From the NCBI GenBank assembly GCA_964459495.1, contig CAYWNK010000024.1, forward strand, positions 1 to 39,276: a stretch of 39,276 nucleotides of DNA. Direction: 5' to 3'. The notes below the pieces were generated by a model. That model was not told where the DNA came from. It worked only from the letters and a program-made list of their open reading frames with translations, and searched no databases. The translations under genes were made by a program, and so were the position numbers. The stretch comes from CAYWNK01 sp964459495. GTDB lineage: Bacteria > Planctomycetota > UBA1135 > GCA-002686595. This document shows positions 7,669-15,374 of the stretch, piece after piece; position 1 is the first letter of the stretch, and the number at the start of each line of letters is the position of its first letter.

Positions 7669-9885
7669 ATGGTGAGTGAAGGTGCAAGCACGGATCGTTC
7701 CGCGCAGCCGGCCCTGGCGCCCGGCCTGCTGTCCCGGCTGGTCGCTGGTGCGCAGGGTGGAGCCGTCGGCGGGCTGATCGTGGGTCTGCTCGATGGGGGC
7801 CTGAGGGTCCTGGGGATCGACCCTGGCGTCTTTTACTTCCAGGCCAGCAAGATGGGGCTTGGCAAGGCCATCGAGCAGGGTCTTCCTGGATCCCACGAGC
7901 TACCCAATCTCCTCGGCTGCTGGGCCTGGACCGGCGGGTTGGGCTTGCTGATCGGTGCTGCGCTTGGGGGCGTGATCGGCGCCATCATGGGGCGTGTCTT
8001 CGGTCAGCGACCCCGCCTGGTGGCCCTGGCTGGCGGCCTGGTTGCAGGCCTGTGGCTTGGTATTGCCCTGTTTTGGTGGTCCCGGCCCATCGTCTTGCCG
8101 GGCTTGCCGATGGACGATCCCAAGCGGCTCGCGGCCGCCGCCGCGATGGTCGGGGCGGGTCTAGTGATGGGACCGCTGATCGCCCTTATGGCGGGCAAGC
8201 TCGCGAAGGGCTCGGGCCGGATCGCCCTTGTTGCCGGTCTGCTCCTTGCCCTGGGGGGCGGTCTGTTCGTGCAGCTGGGCTTCGATTCCTCCGATGCTCG
8301 CGGGGCGACCAATGAGCGCAACCAGGACCTGCCCAACGTCGTGGTCTTCATCGTGGACGCCCTGCGTCAGGACTCCCTGGGCTGCTACGGCAACACCGAG
8401 ATCACCACGCCGAACATCGACGCGCTGGCTGAGCAAGGAGTGGTCTTCGAGGAGGCCTTCGCCCAGGCCCCGTACACCTGGCCGAGCTTTGGGTCCTTCC
8501 TGACCGCCAAGTACCCGCGACGACATGGGTTGATCCAGATGGACCTGCGGATGCCGCAGAACGTCACCCTGCCCTACTACCTGGCGGGGGCAGAGCGGGA
8601 GGATGGCACGCGTCTAGAGGACGGCGACTTCGTCACGTCCGCGATCATGACCGGCACCGTGTCCCACGGGTCGGGTTTGCTGCGCGGCTTCGACTACTAC
8701 TACGAGGCCCTGGTCGGGCATGACCTAGTGGACGTGCGCAACACCTGGAGCCGCTTCCGCTCGGGTCTTTTGCCGGCGCTGATCAAGAACAAGATCACCC
8801 AGCGCTTCGATGACGGCGTGGTCTCGCAGATCGCGAAGGACTGGATTCTCGAGCGGAAGGACCAGCGCTTCCTTTCGATGGTGCACCTGTACTCCACGCA
8901 CACGACCTACGCGCCTGCCGAGAAGTATCTGGAGCCCTACGCTGATCCCAGCTACGAGGGGCCCATTCAGAGTTTCTCCTCGGCGCATGTCCACGCCATC
9001 AATTTGGGCGACTACGAGCCCTCGCCGGAAGATGTCGCGCGGGTGCGGGCTCTCTACGCTGGTGGTGTATCCCAGGCCGATGCACACATCGGTGTCGTGG
9101 TGGACGCGATGCGCGAAGCGGGCGTTCTCGACAATACCATCGTGGTCGTGACATCCGATCACGGCGAGTCCCTCGGTGAGGCGGGCTTCTGGGAACACAA
9201 CTGGATGCTGCAGTCGAACCTCAGAATTCCGCTGATCATGCGTTTTCCGGCGGCGCTGCCCGCCGGTCAGCGCGTTACTGCGCGGGCGGATTCGATCGAC
9301 ATGATGCCGACGCTCTTGGACATCATGGGCTTGCAGCCGCTGCCCGCGGCATCCGAGCTCCCCGAGGATTTGGACCCGCGCGGGGACGGCATGGAACGGG
9401 CCCAAGAAGCCGTGGACGGGGTGAGCCTGATGCCGGTGGTCCACGGAGAGGCGCAGCAGGTGCGGCCCTACTCGTTCGCGGAAAATGGCCCGTATCGAAG
9501 CATCCAGGACGATCGTTGGAAGCTGGTGATCGAGCGGACGCTCCTGGAGAAGGGGAAGTTCAAGTCCGCCTTGGTCTTGCCCCCGGTTGAGCAAGGGGAG
9601 CATCTGCGACTCTACGACCTGCAGGCCGATCCCGACGAGACCAACGATCTGGCCCGGGAGCAGCCCAAGATCGCGATCGAGTACGTCCAGGCACTCCGTG
9701 AGTACGATGCCAAGCTGCCGATCCGCAGCGATCAAGGGAAGATTGGTGTTCGAGACCTCGACCAGGAAGAGCGACTCAAGAGCCTGGGATACTCGGATTT
9801 CCTCGATGGCGATCAGGCTGCGATCAAGGAATCGAATGAGAGCGAGCCAAGCGATCCTGCGGCCGCCGAAGACGGCTCGAAATGA
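7669..9885 (+). CDS. Membrane-anchored sulfatase-like (alkaline phosphatase superfamily) protein
   Basis: This 738-aa protein has an N-terminal part with about four hydrophobic Gly/Ala-rich segments (residues about 20-210), which should anchor it in the membrane. The catalytic domain begins at about residue 221 (PNVVVFIVDALRQDSLGCYG, with metal ligand D230) and includes VVTSDHGESLGEAGFWEHN with D497/H498. The nucleophile region reads APYTWPSFGSFLTAKYPRRHG: the position of the formylglycine Cys/Ser of classical sulfatases is a threonine (T270) and the following Arg of C-x-P-x-R is Phe. It is therefore unlikely to be a formylglycine sulfatase and is closer to Thr-using phospho-transferases or diesterases of this superfamily. 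The C-terminus has the common RLKSLGY ending. It lies 12 nt after the toroid-like gene and overlaps the next GT4 gene by 4 nt. Substrate unknown. Confidence 0.83.
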   Translation: MVSEGASTDRSAQPALAPGLLSRLVAGAQGGAVGGLIVGLLDGGLRVLGIDPGVFYFQASKMGLGKAIEQGLPGSHELPNLLGCWAWTGGLGLLIGAALGGVIGAIMGRVFGQRPRLVALAGGLVAGLWLGIALFWWSRPIVLPGLPMDDPKRLAAAAAMVGAGLVMGPLIALMAGKLAKGSGRIALVAGLLLALGGGLFVQLGFDSSDARGATNERNQDLPNVVVFIVDALRQDSLGCYGNTEITTPNIDALAEQGVVFEEAFAQAPYTWPSFGSFLTAKYPRRHGLIQMDLRMPQNVTLPYYLAGAEREDGTRLEDGDFVTSAIMTGTVSHGSGLLRGFDYYYEALVGHDLVDVRNTWSRFRSGLLPALIKNKITQRFDDGVVSQIAKDWILERKDQRFLSMVHLYSTHTTYAPAEKYLEPYADPSYEGPIQSFSSAHVHAINLGDYEPSPEDVARVRALYAGGVSQADAHIGVVVDAMREAGVLDNTIVVVTSDHGESLGEAGFWEHNWMLQSNLRIPLIMRFPAALPAGQRVTARADSIDMMPTLLDIMGLQPLPAASELPEDLDPRGDGMERAQEAVDGVSLMPVVHGEAQQVRPYSFAENGPYRSIQDDRWKLVIERTLLEKGKFKSALVLPPVEQGEHLRLYDLQADPDETNDLAREQPKIAIEYVQALREYDAKLPIRSDQGKIGVRDLDQEERLKSLGYSDFLDGDQAAIKESNESEPSDPAAAEDGSK

Positions 9886-11054
9886 CCGCGACACGTGCTC
9901 CGCTGCTCCTGGTGGCGAACGCCCGGATGCCCTCCCAGCGGGCCCAATCCCTACAGGTGGCCCAGTGCGCGGCCGCCTATGAACGCGCGGGTGCGCCGAC
10001 GACGCTGTTGCACGCGCGCCGGCGGGACACCGCGCCCATGGAGGCGGGCGCGCTGATGGACCTGTACGCCGTGCCCCCCGGTGCGCGTCCGGCGGTTGAG
10101 GCGATCCCCTGCATCGACCAAATCGACAGCGTGCCGCGGCGCATGCAGTACCTGCCGGCGCGGATGCAGGAACTCACCTTTGCGCGGGCCGCTGCCCGGC
10201 GCGTGCGGAAGGCGCCGCCCGAGGCGCGCGTGCTGTGCCGCGAGATCGACGCCGCCTACCAGCTGCGCGGCCGGCGCGGGGTGTTCTTGGAAATTCATCG
10301 GGTGCCTGGCGGTCGCAAGCGCCGCCAGTGGCTGACTCGCGTGGCGCGCGATGCGGCAGGCTTCGTGGCGATCTCGTCTGGCGTGGCCGAGGACCTGATG
10401 GAGGCCGGGGTTGAGGAGGAGTCGATCCTGGTGGAGCACGACGGCTTCCAGCCGGAGCGCTTCGCGGGCTTGCCCAGCAAGGCCGATGCGCGGGCCGAGC
10501 TCGGGATTGCGCCGGACGACTTCGTGGTCGTGTACACCGGCGGGCTCCTGCACTGGAAGGGGGTCGACGTGCTGGTGGACGCGGCGCGTCTGCTGCCTAA
10601 GCTGAGGTTCGTGATCGCTGGCGGCATGGACGCGGACGTGGAGGCCCTGCGCAGCTACGCCGGCGGCCTCGAACACGTGCGCATCGATGGGTTCCAGCCG
10701 CCGGGGCGGGTTCCCCTGTATCTGGCGGCGGGCGACCTGGGAGTGGTCCCCAACCGTGCCAAGCCGGCGATCAGCTCGCGCTACACCTCGCCGCTCAAGG
10801 TCTTCGAGTCCATGGCGGCGGGCCTGCCCATGGTGGTGAGCGATCTGCTCAGCCTGCGGGATGTGCTGGGGCCCAAGGAGGCGCGCTTCGCTACGGCCGA
10901 GGACCCGACCGCCCTGGCGCGGGTCCTGATGGAGCTGGCGCAGGACGAGCCCGCCCGCAGCGCGATGTCGGAGCGCTTGCTCAAGCGTTCCCTGGATCAC
11001 ACGTGGGACGCCCGCGCGGCCCGCATTCTCGACTGGATGGAGGAGCGCGCATGA
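9882..11054 (+). CDS. Glycosyltransferase family 4
   Basis: This 390-aa GT-B protein belongs to the subgroup with the S-P-L-K-x-F-E signature: here SRYTSPLKVFESMAAGLPMV, instead of a classical E-x7-E. Other visible elements are VANARMPSQRAQSLQVAQCA at the N-terminus (acceptor domain), VFLEIHRVPGG, and VYTGGLLHWKGVDVLVDAA with the donor-binding Gly-rich turn and Lys. The ATG overlaps the stop of the sulfatase-like gene (ATGA), and its own stop overlaps the next GT4 start, so genes 7669-13479 form one coupled block. It probably adds one sugar of the locus glycan; donor and acceptor cannot be predicted. Confidence 0.85.
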   Translation: MTATRAPLLLVANARMPSQRAQSLQVAQCAAAYERAGAPTTLLHARRRDTAPMEAGALMDLYAVPPGARPAVEAIPCIDQIDSVPRRMQYLPARMQELTFARAAARRVRKAPPEARVLCREIDAAYQLRGRRGVFLEIHRVPGGRKRRQWLTRVARDAAGFVAISSGVAEDLMEAGVEEESILVEHDGFQPERFAGLPSKADARAELGIAPDDFVVVYTGGLLHWKGVDVLVDAARLLPKLRFVIAGGMDADVEALRSYAGGLEHVRIDGFQPPGRVPLYLAAGDLGVVPNRAKPAISSRYTSPLKVFESMAAGLPMVVSDLLSLRDVLGPKEARFATAEDPTALARVLMELAQDEPARSAMSERLLKRSLDHTWDARAARILDWMEERA

Positions 11055-12223
11055 GGGTCTGCTTTCTGACCGATTCCCTGTCGGACCTCGACGGGGTCGG
11101 GCGCTATTCGGTGCGCCTGTTGAGCGCGCTGCAGACCATGCGGCCGGGTCTGGAGGTGCACGTGCTGCTGGCGCGCAAGCACCGCCCGACCTCGGACGAG
11201 GTGCCCGCGGACTGGACGGTCGAGGTCGCGTTGCCGCCCGACTACTACTACTACATGAGCCCGTCGCGCTTTTGGGTGAGCCGGGCGACCTGCACCTGGC
11301 GCACCTACGGGGCTGCCCGCAAGGCCGATATCGTGCATGCGATCAAGGACTTTCCCCACAGCCAGATCGCACTGGACGCGGCGCGGGCCGCGGGCAAGCC
11401 CTGCGTGGCAACCGCCCACGGCACCTACACGATTCAGCCACTGCTCGCCGATCGCCACAAGGCCCGGGCGCGGCGGGTGTACGGCAAGCTGGATCACATG
11501 ATCTCGGTCAGCAACTACACGCGCAGCCGGCTGCTGGATCTGGTGCCGCCCAGCGTGCTGGATCCCGCGCGCGTGAGTGTGATCCCCAACTGCGTGAACG
11601 TCGATCACTATGTCGATCCGCGCGAGATCGGCGAGCGGCCCTGGCACGGCAAGCGCTTCACCCTCGCTATCGGTGAGGTGAAGGAACGCAAGGGACACCA
11701 CCTCTCCCTAGCGGGCTTCCTGGCCGTGGCCGATCGCTACCCGGACTGGCACCACTTCCTGGTGGGGAGGCTATCGGGCGATGACTACGAGGCCCAGCTG
11801 CGGGGCATGGCGGCGGAGGCCGGTTGCGGCGAGCGAGTGCACTTCCTCGGCAACATCGACGAAGCGGAAAAGGTCGACTTGCTCCAGCGGGCCGAGGTGT
11901 TTGTGCACACGCCCGTTACCGCGGCCGATGGGGGCTTCGAAGGCTTTGGGATCGTGTATCTCGAGGCTTCGGCCTCGGCGACGCCGGCGCTGGGAACCTT
12001 GGACTGTGGGGCAGAGGATGCAATTGTCGATGGCGTCACAGGCCGTTTGGTTGCGCAGAACGTACCCGCGGTGACAGCCGCCCTGGATGAGCTGTTGGGG
12101 GACGCCGAGCTGCGCGGGCGCATGGGGGCGGCGGGCCGCGAGCACGCCCGTTCGACCCGCTGGGAGGACAACGCGGCCGAGGTGCTGGCGATCTACGACT
12201 CCCTGCTGAAGGCCAAGGCGTGA
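11051..12223 (+). CDS. Glycosyltransferase family 4
   Basis: This 390-aa GT-B enzyme starts MRVCFLTDSLSDLDGVGRYS, a usual family 4 opening with the acceptor-side glycine loop. The interdomain segment VATAHGTYTIQPL and SVSNYTRSRLLDLVPPSVL lead to the donor domain: LAIGEVKERKGHHLSLAGF, VHFLGNIDEAEKVDLL, and E-x7-E in FEGFGIVYLEASASATPAL. I chose the ATG at 11051, which overlaps the upstream stop by 4 nt (ATGA), rather than an upstream in-frame GTG-type start that would lie deep inside the previous gene. It is part of the contiguous GT4 trio 9882-13479. Confidence 0.86.
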   Translation: MRVCFLTDSLSDLDGVGRYSVRLLSALQTMRPGLEVHVLLARKHRPTSDEVPADWTVEVALPPDYYYYMSPSRFWVSRATCTWRTYGAARKADIVHAIKDFPHSQIALDAARAAGKPCVATAHGTYTIQPLLADRHKARARRVYGKLDHMISVSNYTRSRLLDLVPPSVLDPARVSVIPNCVNVDHYVDPREIGERPWHGKRFTLAIGEVKERKGHHLSLAGFLAVADRYPDWHHFLVGRLSGDDYEAQLRGMAAEAGCGERVHFLGNIDEAEKVDLLQRAEVFVHTPVTAADGGFEGFGIVYLEASASATPALGTLDCGAEDAIVDGVTGRLVAQNVPAVTAALDELLGDAELRGRMGAAGREHARSTRWEDNAAEVLAIYDSLLKAKA

Positions 12224-13479
12224 GGGTTCTCTTCCTCACCGAGATCCCCGATCCTGGGGTCGGTTCCAGCGTGCGCCAGATGTACAGCGAGGCCGCCGAG
12301 CTGCGCCGGCTGGGCCACGAGGCAATCGTGGTGTCGACGGTTCGCAAAGCGGCGGATGCCACCCCAACCGAGATTTTGGGGACGCCGGTGTTTCGCATTC
12401 ACTCCGACTACAACGTGCGCTGGCGCGGCTGGGTGAGCCTGCACAACAAGGCGATTGACGGGCCCTTGCGAGCGATTCTCGACGAGTTCCGGCCGGACGT
12501 CGTGCACGCCCACCTGGTGCACACCCATCTGGGCTACCACGCGCTGACCCAGGCGCGGCAGGCGGGGGCCGGCGTGGTGTTCACCGCGCACGACGTCATG
12601 ACCTTCTGCTACCAAAAGCTCACCTGTTTCCACGGGGGAGAAGCGACCGGCGGAACCGATTTCGACGTCGTGGCCCGGGCCTCCAAGTGCATCCCGTGCC
12701 AGCGGTTTCGCTTTCGACCTGGCCGCAACCGCGCGATCGCGAACGTGCTGGATCGGGACGTGCAGCGTTTCACCGTGGTGTCGGACGCCCTCGGCGAGAT
12801 CATCCGCGCCAACGGGATCGATGTGCACGCCACTGTGCACAACGCGATCGAGGTGCGCCCGCCCCAGACCGAGCAGGCGGTCGCCGGGTTTCGCCGCAAG
12901 CACGGGCTCGAGGGGCGGCAGGTGCTCGCGATGGGCGGGCGGCTGCACGAGCAAAAAGGCGTGGTCAAGCTCTTCGAGATGATGGCCAAGCTGCGGGGCG
13001 AGTTTCCGGGGCTAGCCCTGATCGTCATGGGCAAGCGCGAGCTCTACGACTCCGAGTTCCGGGCGAAGGCCGAGGCCGCCGGGGTCGCGGACCTCGTGGT
13101 GCCCACCGGCTGGTTGTCGGGGGAGGAGCTGGCCCAGGCCTATGGGGCGGCCGATGTGTTCGTCACGCCCTCGATCTGCTTCGACACGTTTGGCCTCGTG
13201 AACCTCGAGGCGATGGAGCAGGCACGGCCCGTCGTGGCCACAACCTTCGGTGGTTCCGCCGAGGTCGTCCTGGATGGGGTCACCGGCTACATCGCCAATC
13301 CCTTTGATGTGGATGGCTATGCGTCTCGGATTGCGACAGTCCTGGGGGACCCTGAACTGGCCCGAACCATGGGGGAACGGGGCCGAGAGCGGCTGGAGGA
13401 ACACTTTACGATCGCAAGATTGACCAAGGAATTCCTTATTCAATACGCCGCGGCTGCTGATGGGGCCCGGGCCTCTTGA
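12220..13479 (+). CDS. Glycosyltransferase family 4
   Basis: This 419-aa GT-B enzyme has an N-terminal domain beginning MRVLFLTEIPDPGVGSSVRQ and carrying VVHAHLVHTHLGYHAL and FTAHDVMTFCYQK. A Cys-containing insert near residues 140-170 (CFHGG and CIPC) resembles the Cys-rich loop seen in some GT4 subfamilies, which can bind a metal or form a local structure. The donor domain has LAMGGRLHEQKGVVKLFEM and CFDTFGLVNLEAMEQARPVV, where the first acidic residue of E-x7-E is Asp. The start is a GTG overlapping the previous stop (GTGA). It is the last gene of the block and is followed by a 195-nt spacer. Confidence 0.85.
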   Translation: MRVLFLTEIPDPGVGSSVRQMYSEAAELRRLGHEAIVVSTVRKAADATPTEILGTPVFRIHSDYNVRWRGWVSLHNKAIDGPLRAILDEFRPDVVHAHLVHTHLGYHALTQARQAGAGVVFTAHDVMTFCYQKLTCFHGGEATGGTDFDVVARASKCIPCQRFRFRPGRNRAIANVLDRDVQRFTVVSDALGEIIRANGIDVHATVHNAIEVRPPQTEQAVAGFRRKHGLEGRQVLAMGGRLHEQKGVVKLFEMMAKLRGEFPGLALIVMGKRELYDSEFRAKAEAAGVADLVVPTGWLSGEELAQAYGAADVFVTPSICFDTFGLVNLEAMEQARPVVATTFGGSAEVVLDGVTGYIANPFDVDGYASRIATVLGDPELARTMGERGRERLEEHFTIARLTKEFLIQYAAAADGARAS

Positions 13480-13674
13480 AAACGGCCCCACAGCTTGGGC
13501 TAGCCGGTGGTCGATAGCTCCCGAACCCCAGCTCTTGCAACGGCTTGGGGCCCCGATCCCAGGGGCGTGAATGTCCTTCGATTGGCGCTTCAGGGGCCCC
13601 GAGTTCGGGGTATCCTGTTTGCAGGACCCTAGGGTCTCTCGTCTGCCAGTCTGACTCTCCAACCGACACCTTCG
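13480..13674. other. Spacer between glycosyltransferase block and radical SAM gene
   Basis: No gene is supported here. The spacer holds a short perfect palindrome, ccccg-agtt-cgggg, at 13597-13610, directly followed by TATCCT, which could be part of a weak promoter for the radical SAM gene, but no convincing -35 box is placed correctly. A weak GC-rich inverted repeat near 13527-13552 could end the upstream transcript. These are suggestions only. Confidence 0.3.
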
Positions 13675-15081
13675 ATGCGCAAAACCCTGCTGACCTACGT
13701 CAAGCCCCATGTCCAAGAGGATCCGCTCTCCATGATCCTGGGCATTGGCTACCTCGGCGCGATGCTCGAGAAAGAGGGCCTCCCCGTGGAGTGCCACGAC
13801 GAGCGCATTGGCACCGACCAGGAGATGAAGGCCGTCATCGAGAAGAATGACATCATCGGCTTCAGCGCCCTGACCCCGAACATTCGGCGCGCCATCGCGT
13901 GGGCGAAGTACGCCAAGGAGAAGGGCAAGACCACCATCATGGGCGGTCCCCACGCTTCCGTGGACCAGGGCGTGTTCCTGGATTCCGGCCACTTCGACTA
14001 CGTGCTGAAGGGTGAGGCCGAGTTCACGCTTCCCCAGCTGGTCAAGGCCATCGAGGGCGGCAAGGACTCCGATCTGGAAGACGTCGCCGGCCTGGCCGCC
14101 ATGCGCGACGGAGAGCTATGGGTCGACAACCCCGCGCCGCCGCTGATCAAGAAGTTGGACGAGCTGCCGATTCCGGCCCGGCATCTGCTGCCGATGGACT
14201 CGTACTTCAAGAACAACCCGGAGCACCTGATCTACATGTTCACGACGCGGGGATGCCCCTTCAAGTGCATCTTCTGCCAGAAGGAACTCACGGGTCGAGG
14301 CTTCCGCGTGCAGTCGACCGAGAAAATCGTCGACGAGCTTGAGCACGTGATCAAGACCTACGATCCGGGCGTCATCCTGTTCGTGGACGAGATCCTGACC
14401 CTGCGCAAGAAACGCATCCACGAGATGTGTGACGAGATCCTGCGCCGCGGCCTGAAGTTCGAGTGGGTGGCCAACACGCGCGCGGACTGCGTGGACTACC
14501 CGCTGCTGAAGCACATGCACCGGGCCGGCTGTCGCCGGATCTACTACGGCTGGGAGTCCGGCAGCCAGCGCATGCTGGACGTGCTGAAGAAGGACCTCAC
14601 GCCGGAGGTGATCATCAACGCCGCCAAGATGACCCGCCGCGCGGGCATCTGGGCCAAGGTCTACCTGATCGTCGGTTCGCCGGGCGAGACGCCCCAGGAC
14701 ATCGAGGAAACCGAGAAGGTGCTGCGTCTTGCAGGGCCCGACCTGATCCGAATCTCGGTGTTCAATCCTCTGATCGGCACGGAGTCCTGGGACAACTACC
14801 AGGCCTCGATCGACATCTCCGATCTGTCTGAGAACTACGTGTCCTCGAACCGATCGGGTTACAAGCACGAGCACTTCACCCAGGTGGAGCTCGAGGAGCT
14901 GCGCAAGAACATGGTGCGCAGCTACGAGCGCTGGTACTACTCGATGCCCCAGCGGGCGAAGCGCTTCTATGAGCGTGGCCTTTACTACATGGAGAACCCC
15001 CAGCACGGCCGCAAGCGCCTTGGCCGGGCCATGCGCCTGGTGCCCGCGCCCCAGCGCCACGTGGTGACGTCCCACCACTAG
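13675..15081 (+). CDS. B12-binding-domain radical SAM protein, copy 1
   Basis: This 468-aa protein has an N-terminal Rossmann-like domain of the cobalamin-binding type (residues about 1-160; NDIIGFSALTPNIRRAIAWA and IMGGPHASVDQG) and a radical SAM core with the 4Fe-4S motif C194-x3-C198-x2-C201 (RGCPFKCIFCQ). The core continues with ILFVDEILTLRKKRI, YYGWESGSQRMLDVLKK and VYLIVGSPGETPQDIEETE. The B12 domain lacks the DxHxxG lower-ligand motif (HDERIGTD is found instead), as in a number of radical SAM relatives. Reaction and substrate are unknown; C-methylation or another radical modification of a lipid or sugar is plausible from family and context. A second copy lies at 25283-26689 and shares an exactly identical 375-bp tract (residues 298-422). 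Confidence 0.85.
   Translation: MRKTLLTYVKPHVQEDPLSMILGIGYLGAMLEKEGLPVECHDERIGTDQEMKAVIEKNDIIGFSALTPNIRRAIAWAKYAKEKGKTTIMGGPHASVDQGVFLDSGHFDYVLKGEAEFTLPQLVKAIEGGKDSDLEDVAGLAAMRDGELWVDNPAPPLIKKLDELPIPARHLLPMDSYFKNNPEHLIYMFTTRGCPFKCIFCQKELTGRGFRVQSTEKIVDELEHVIKTYDPGVILFVDEILTLRKKRIHEMCDEILRRGLKFEWVANTRADCVDYPLLKHMHRAGCRRIYYGWESGSQRMLDVLKKDLTPEVIINAAKMTRRAGIWAKVYLIVGSPGETPQDIEETEKVLRLAGPDLIRISVFNPLIGTESWDNYQASIDISDLSENYVSSNRSGYKHEHFTQVELEELRKNMVRSYERWYYSMPQRAKRFYERGLYYMENPQHGRKRLGRAMRLVPAPQRHVVTSHH
14566..14940 (+). repeat. 375-bp perfect direct repeat, copy A (inside radical SAM copy 1)
   Basis: Every base from 14566 to 14940 equals the base 11608 nt downstream (26174-26548). The first difference on the left is C at 14565 versus T at 26173, and on the right T at 14941 versus G at 26549. 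To the left, a further roughly 90 bp contains only three differences; further out synonymous and amino-acid differences become frequent. The tract is in frame and encodes residues 298-422. This points to recent gene conversion or recombination rather than protein-level constraint, because third codon positions are also identical. Confidence 0.97.
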
Positions 15082-15092
15082 GGTGGCACCAA

Positions 15093-15120
15093 GAGGGGCT
15101 TCCCCCCAGGGGAGGCCCTC
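15093..15120. terminator. Hairpin downstream of radical SAM copy 1
   Basis: GAGGG-g-CTTCCCC pairs with GGGGAGGCCCTC around a CCA loop: 12 bp including one G-U pair and one bulged G. It lies 12 nt after the stop codon of the radical SAM gene, as expected for a transcription end, but no T tract follows, so intrinsic termination may be weak. Confidence 0.5.
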
Positions 15121-15181
15121 AAATCAGATCAGCCGGGGCAGCCCGGGCACGGAGCGCAACGGTGCGCGTCCGATCTCCACC

Positions 15182-15223
15182 GCAGGGGGAGGCGCAGAGC
15201 AGGTGCTCTTCGCCTCCCCCTGC
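15182..15223. terminator. Long two-part perfect hairpin before the lipoprotein gene
   Basis: The outer arms 15182-15194 (GCAGGGGGAGGCG) and 15211-15223 (CGCCTCCCCCTGC) are perfect complements of 13 nt. Inside, AGAGCA (15196-15201) pairs with TGCTCT (15204-15209) across a GG turn, and only one C/T mismatch separates the two parts, giving 19 paired positions in 42 nt. No T run follows. It may be a second terminator-like structure or a structured leader element upstream of the FG-GAP lipoprotein. Confidence 0.5.
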
Positions 15224-15374
15224 TCGCTTGGGGCCTATCCCAGGTACGGGTTTAGGCAGCATGCAAAGGGAGAAGTTTCGGGGTCTGCTGTGGACTGGGG
15301 CTAGGAGGTGGGCCTAGCGGAGTCCTAAGGTGTATCGACATGGGGTTCCCGATGACGGCCGCTCCAACACTGAT

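Noticed and set aside
13597..13610. Perfect palindrome ccccg-agtt-cgggg as an operator
   Set aside because: It is a single short GC-rich palindrome with no second copy seen; such palindromes are expected by chance here. It is kept only as a note in the spacer entry.
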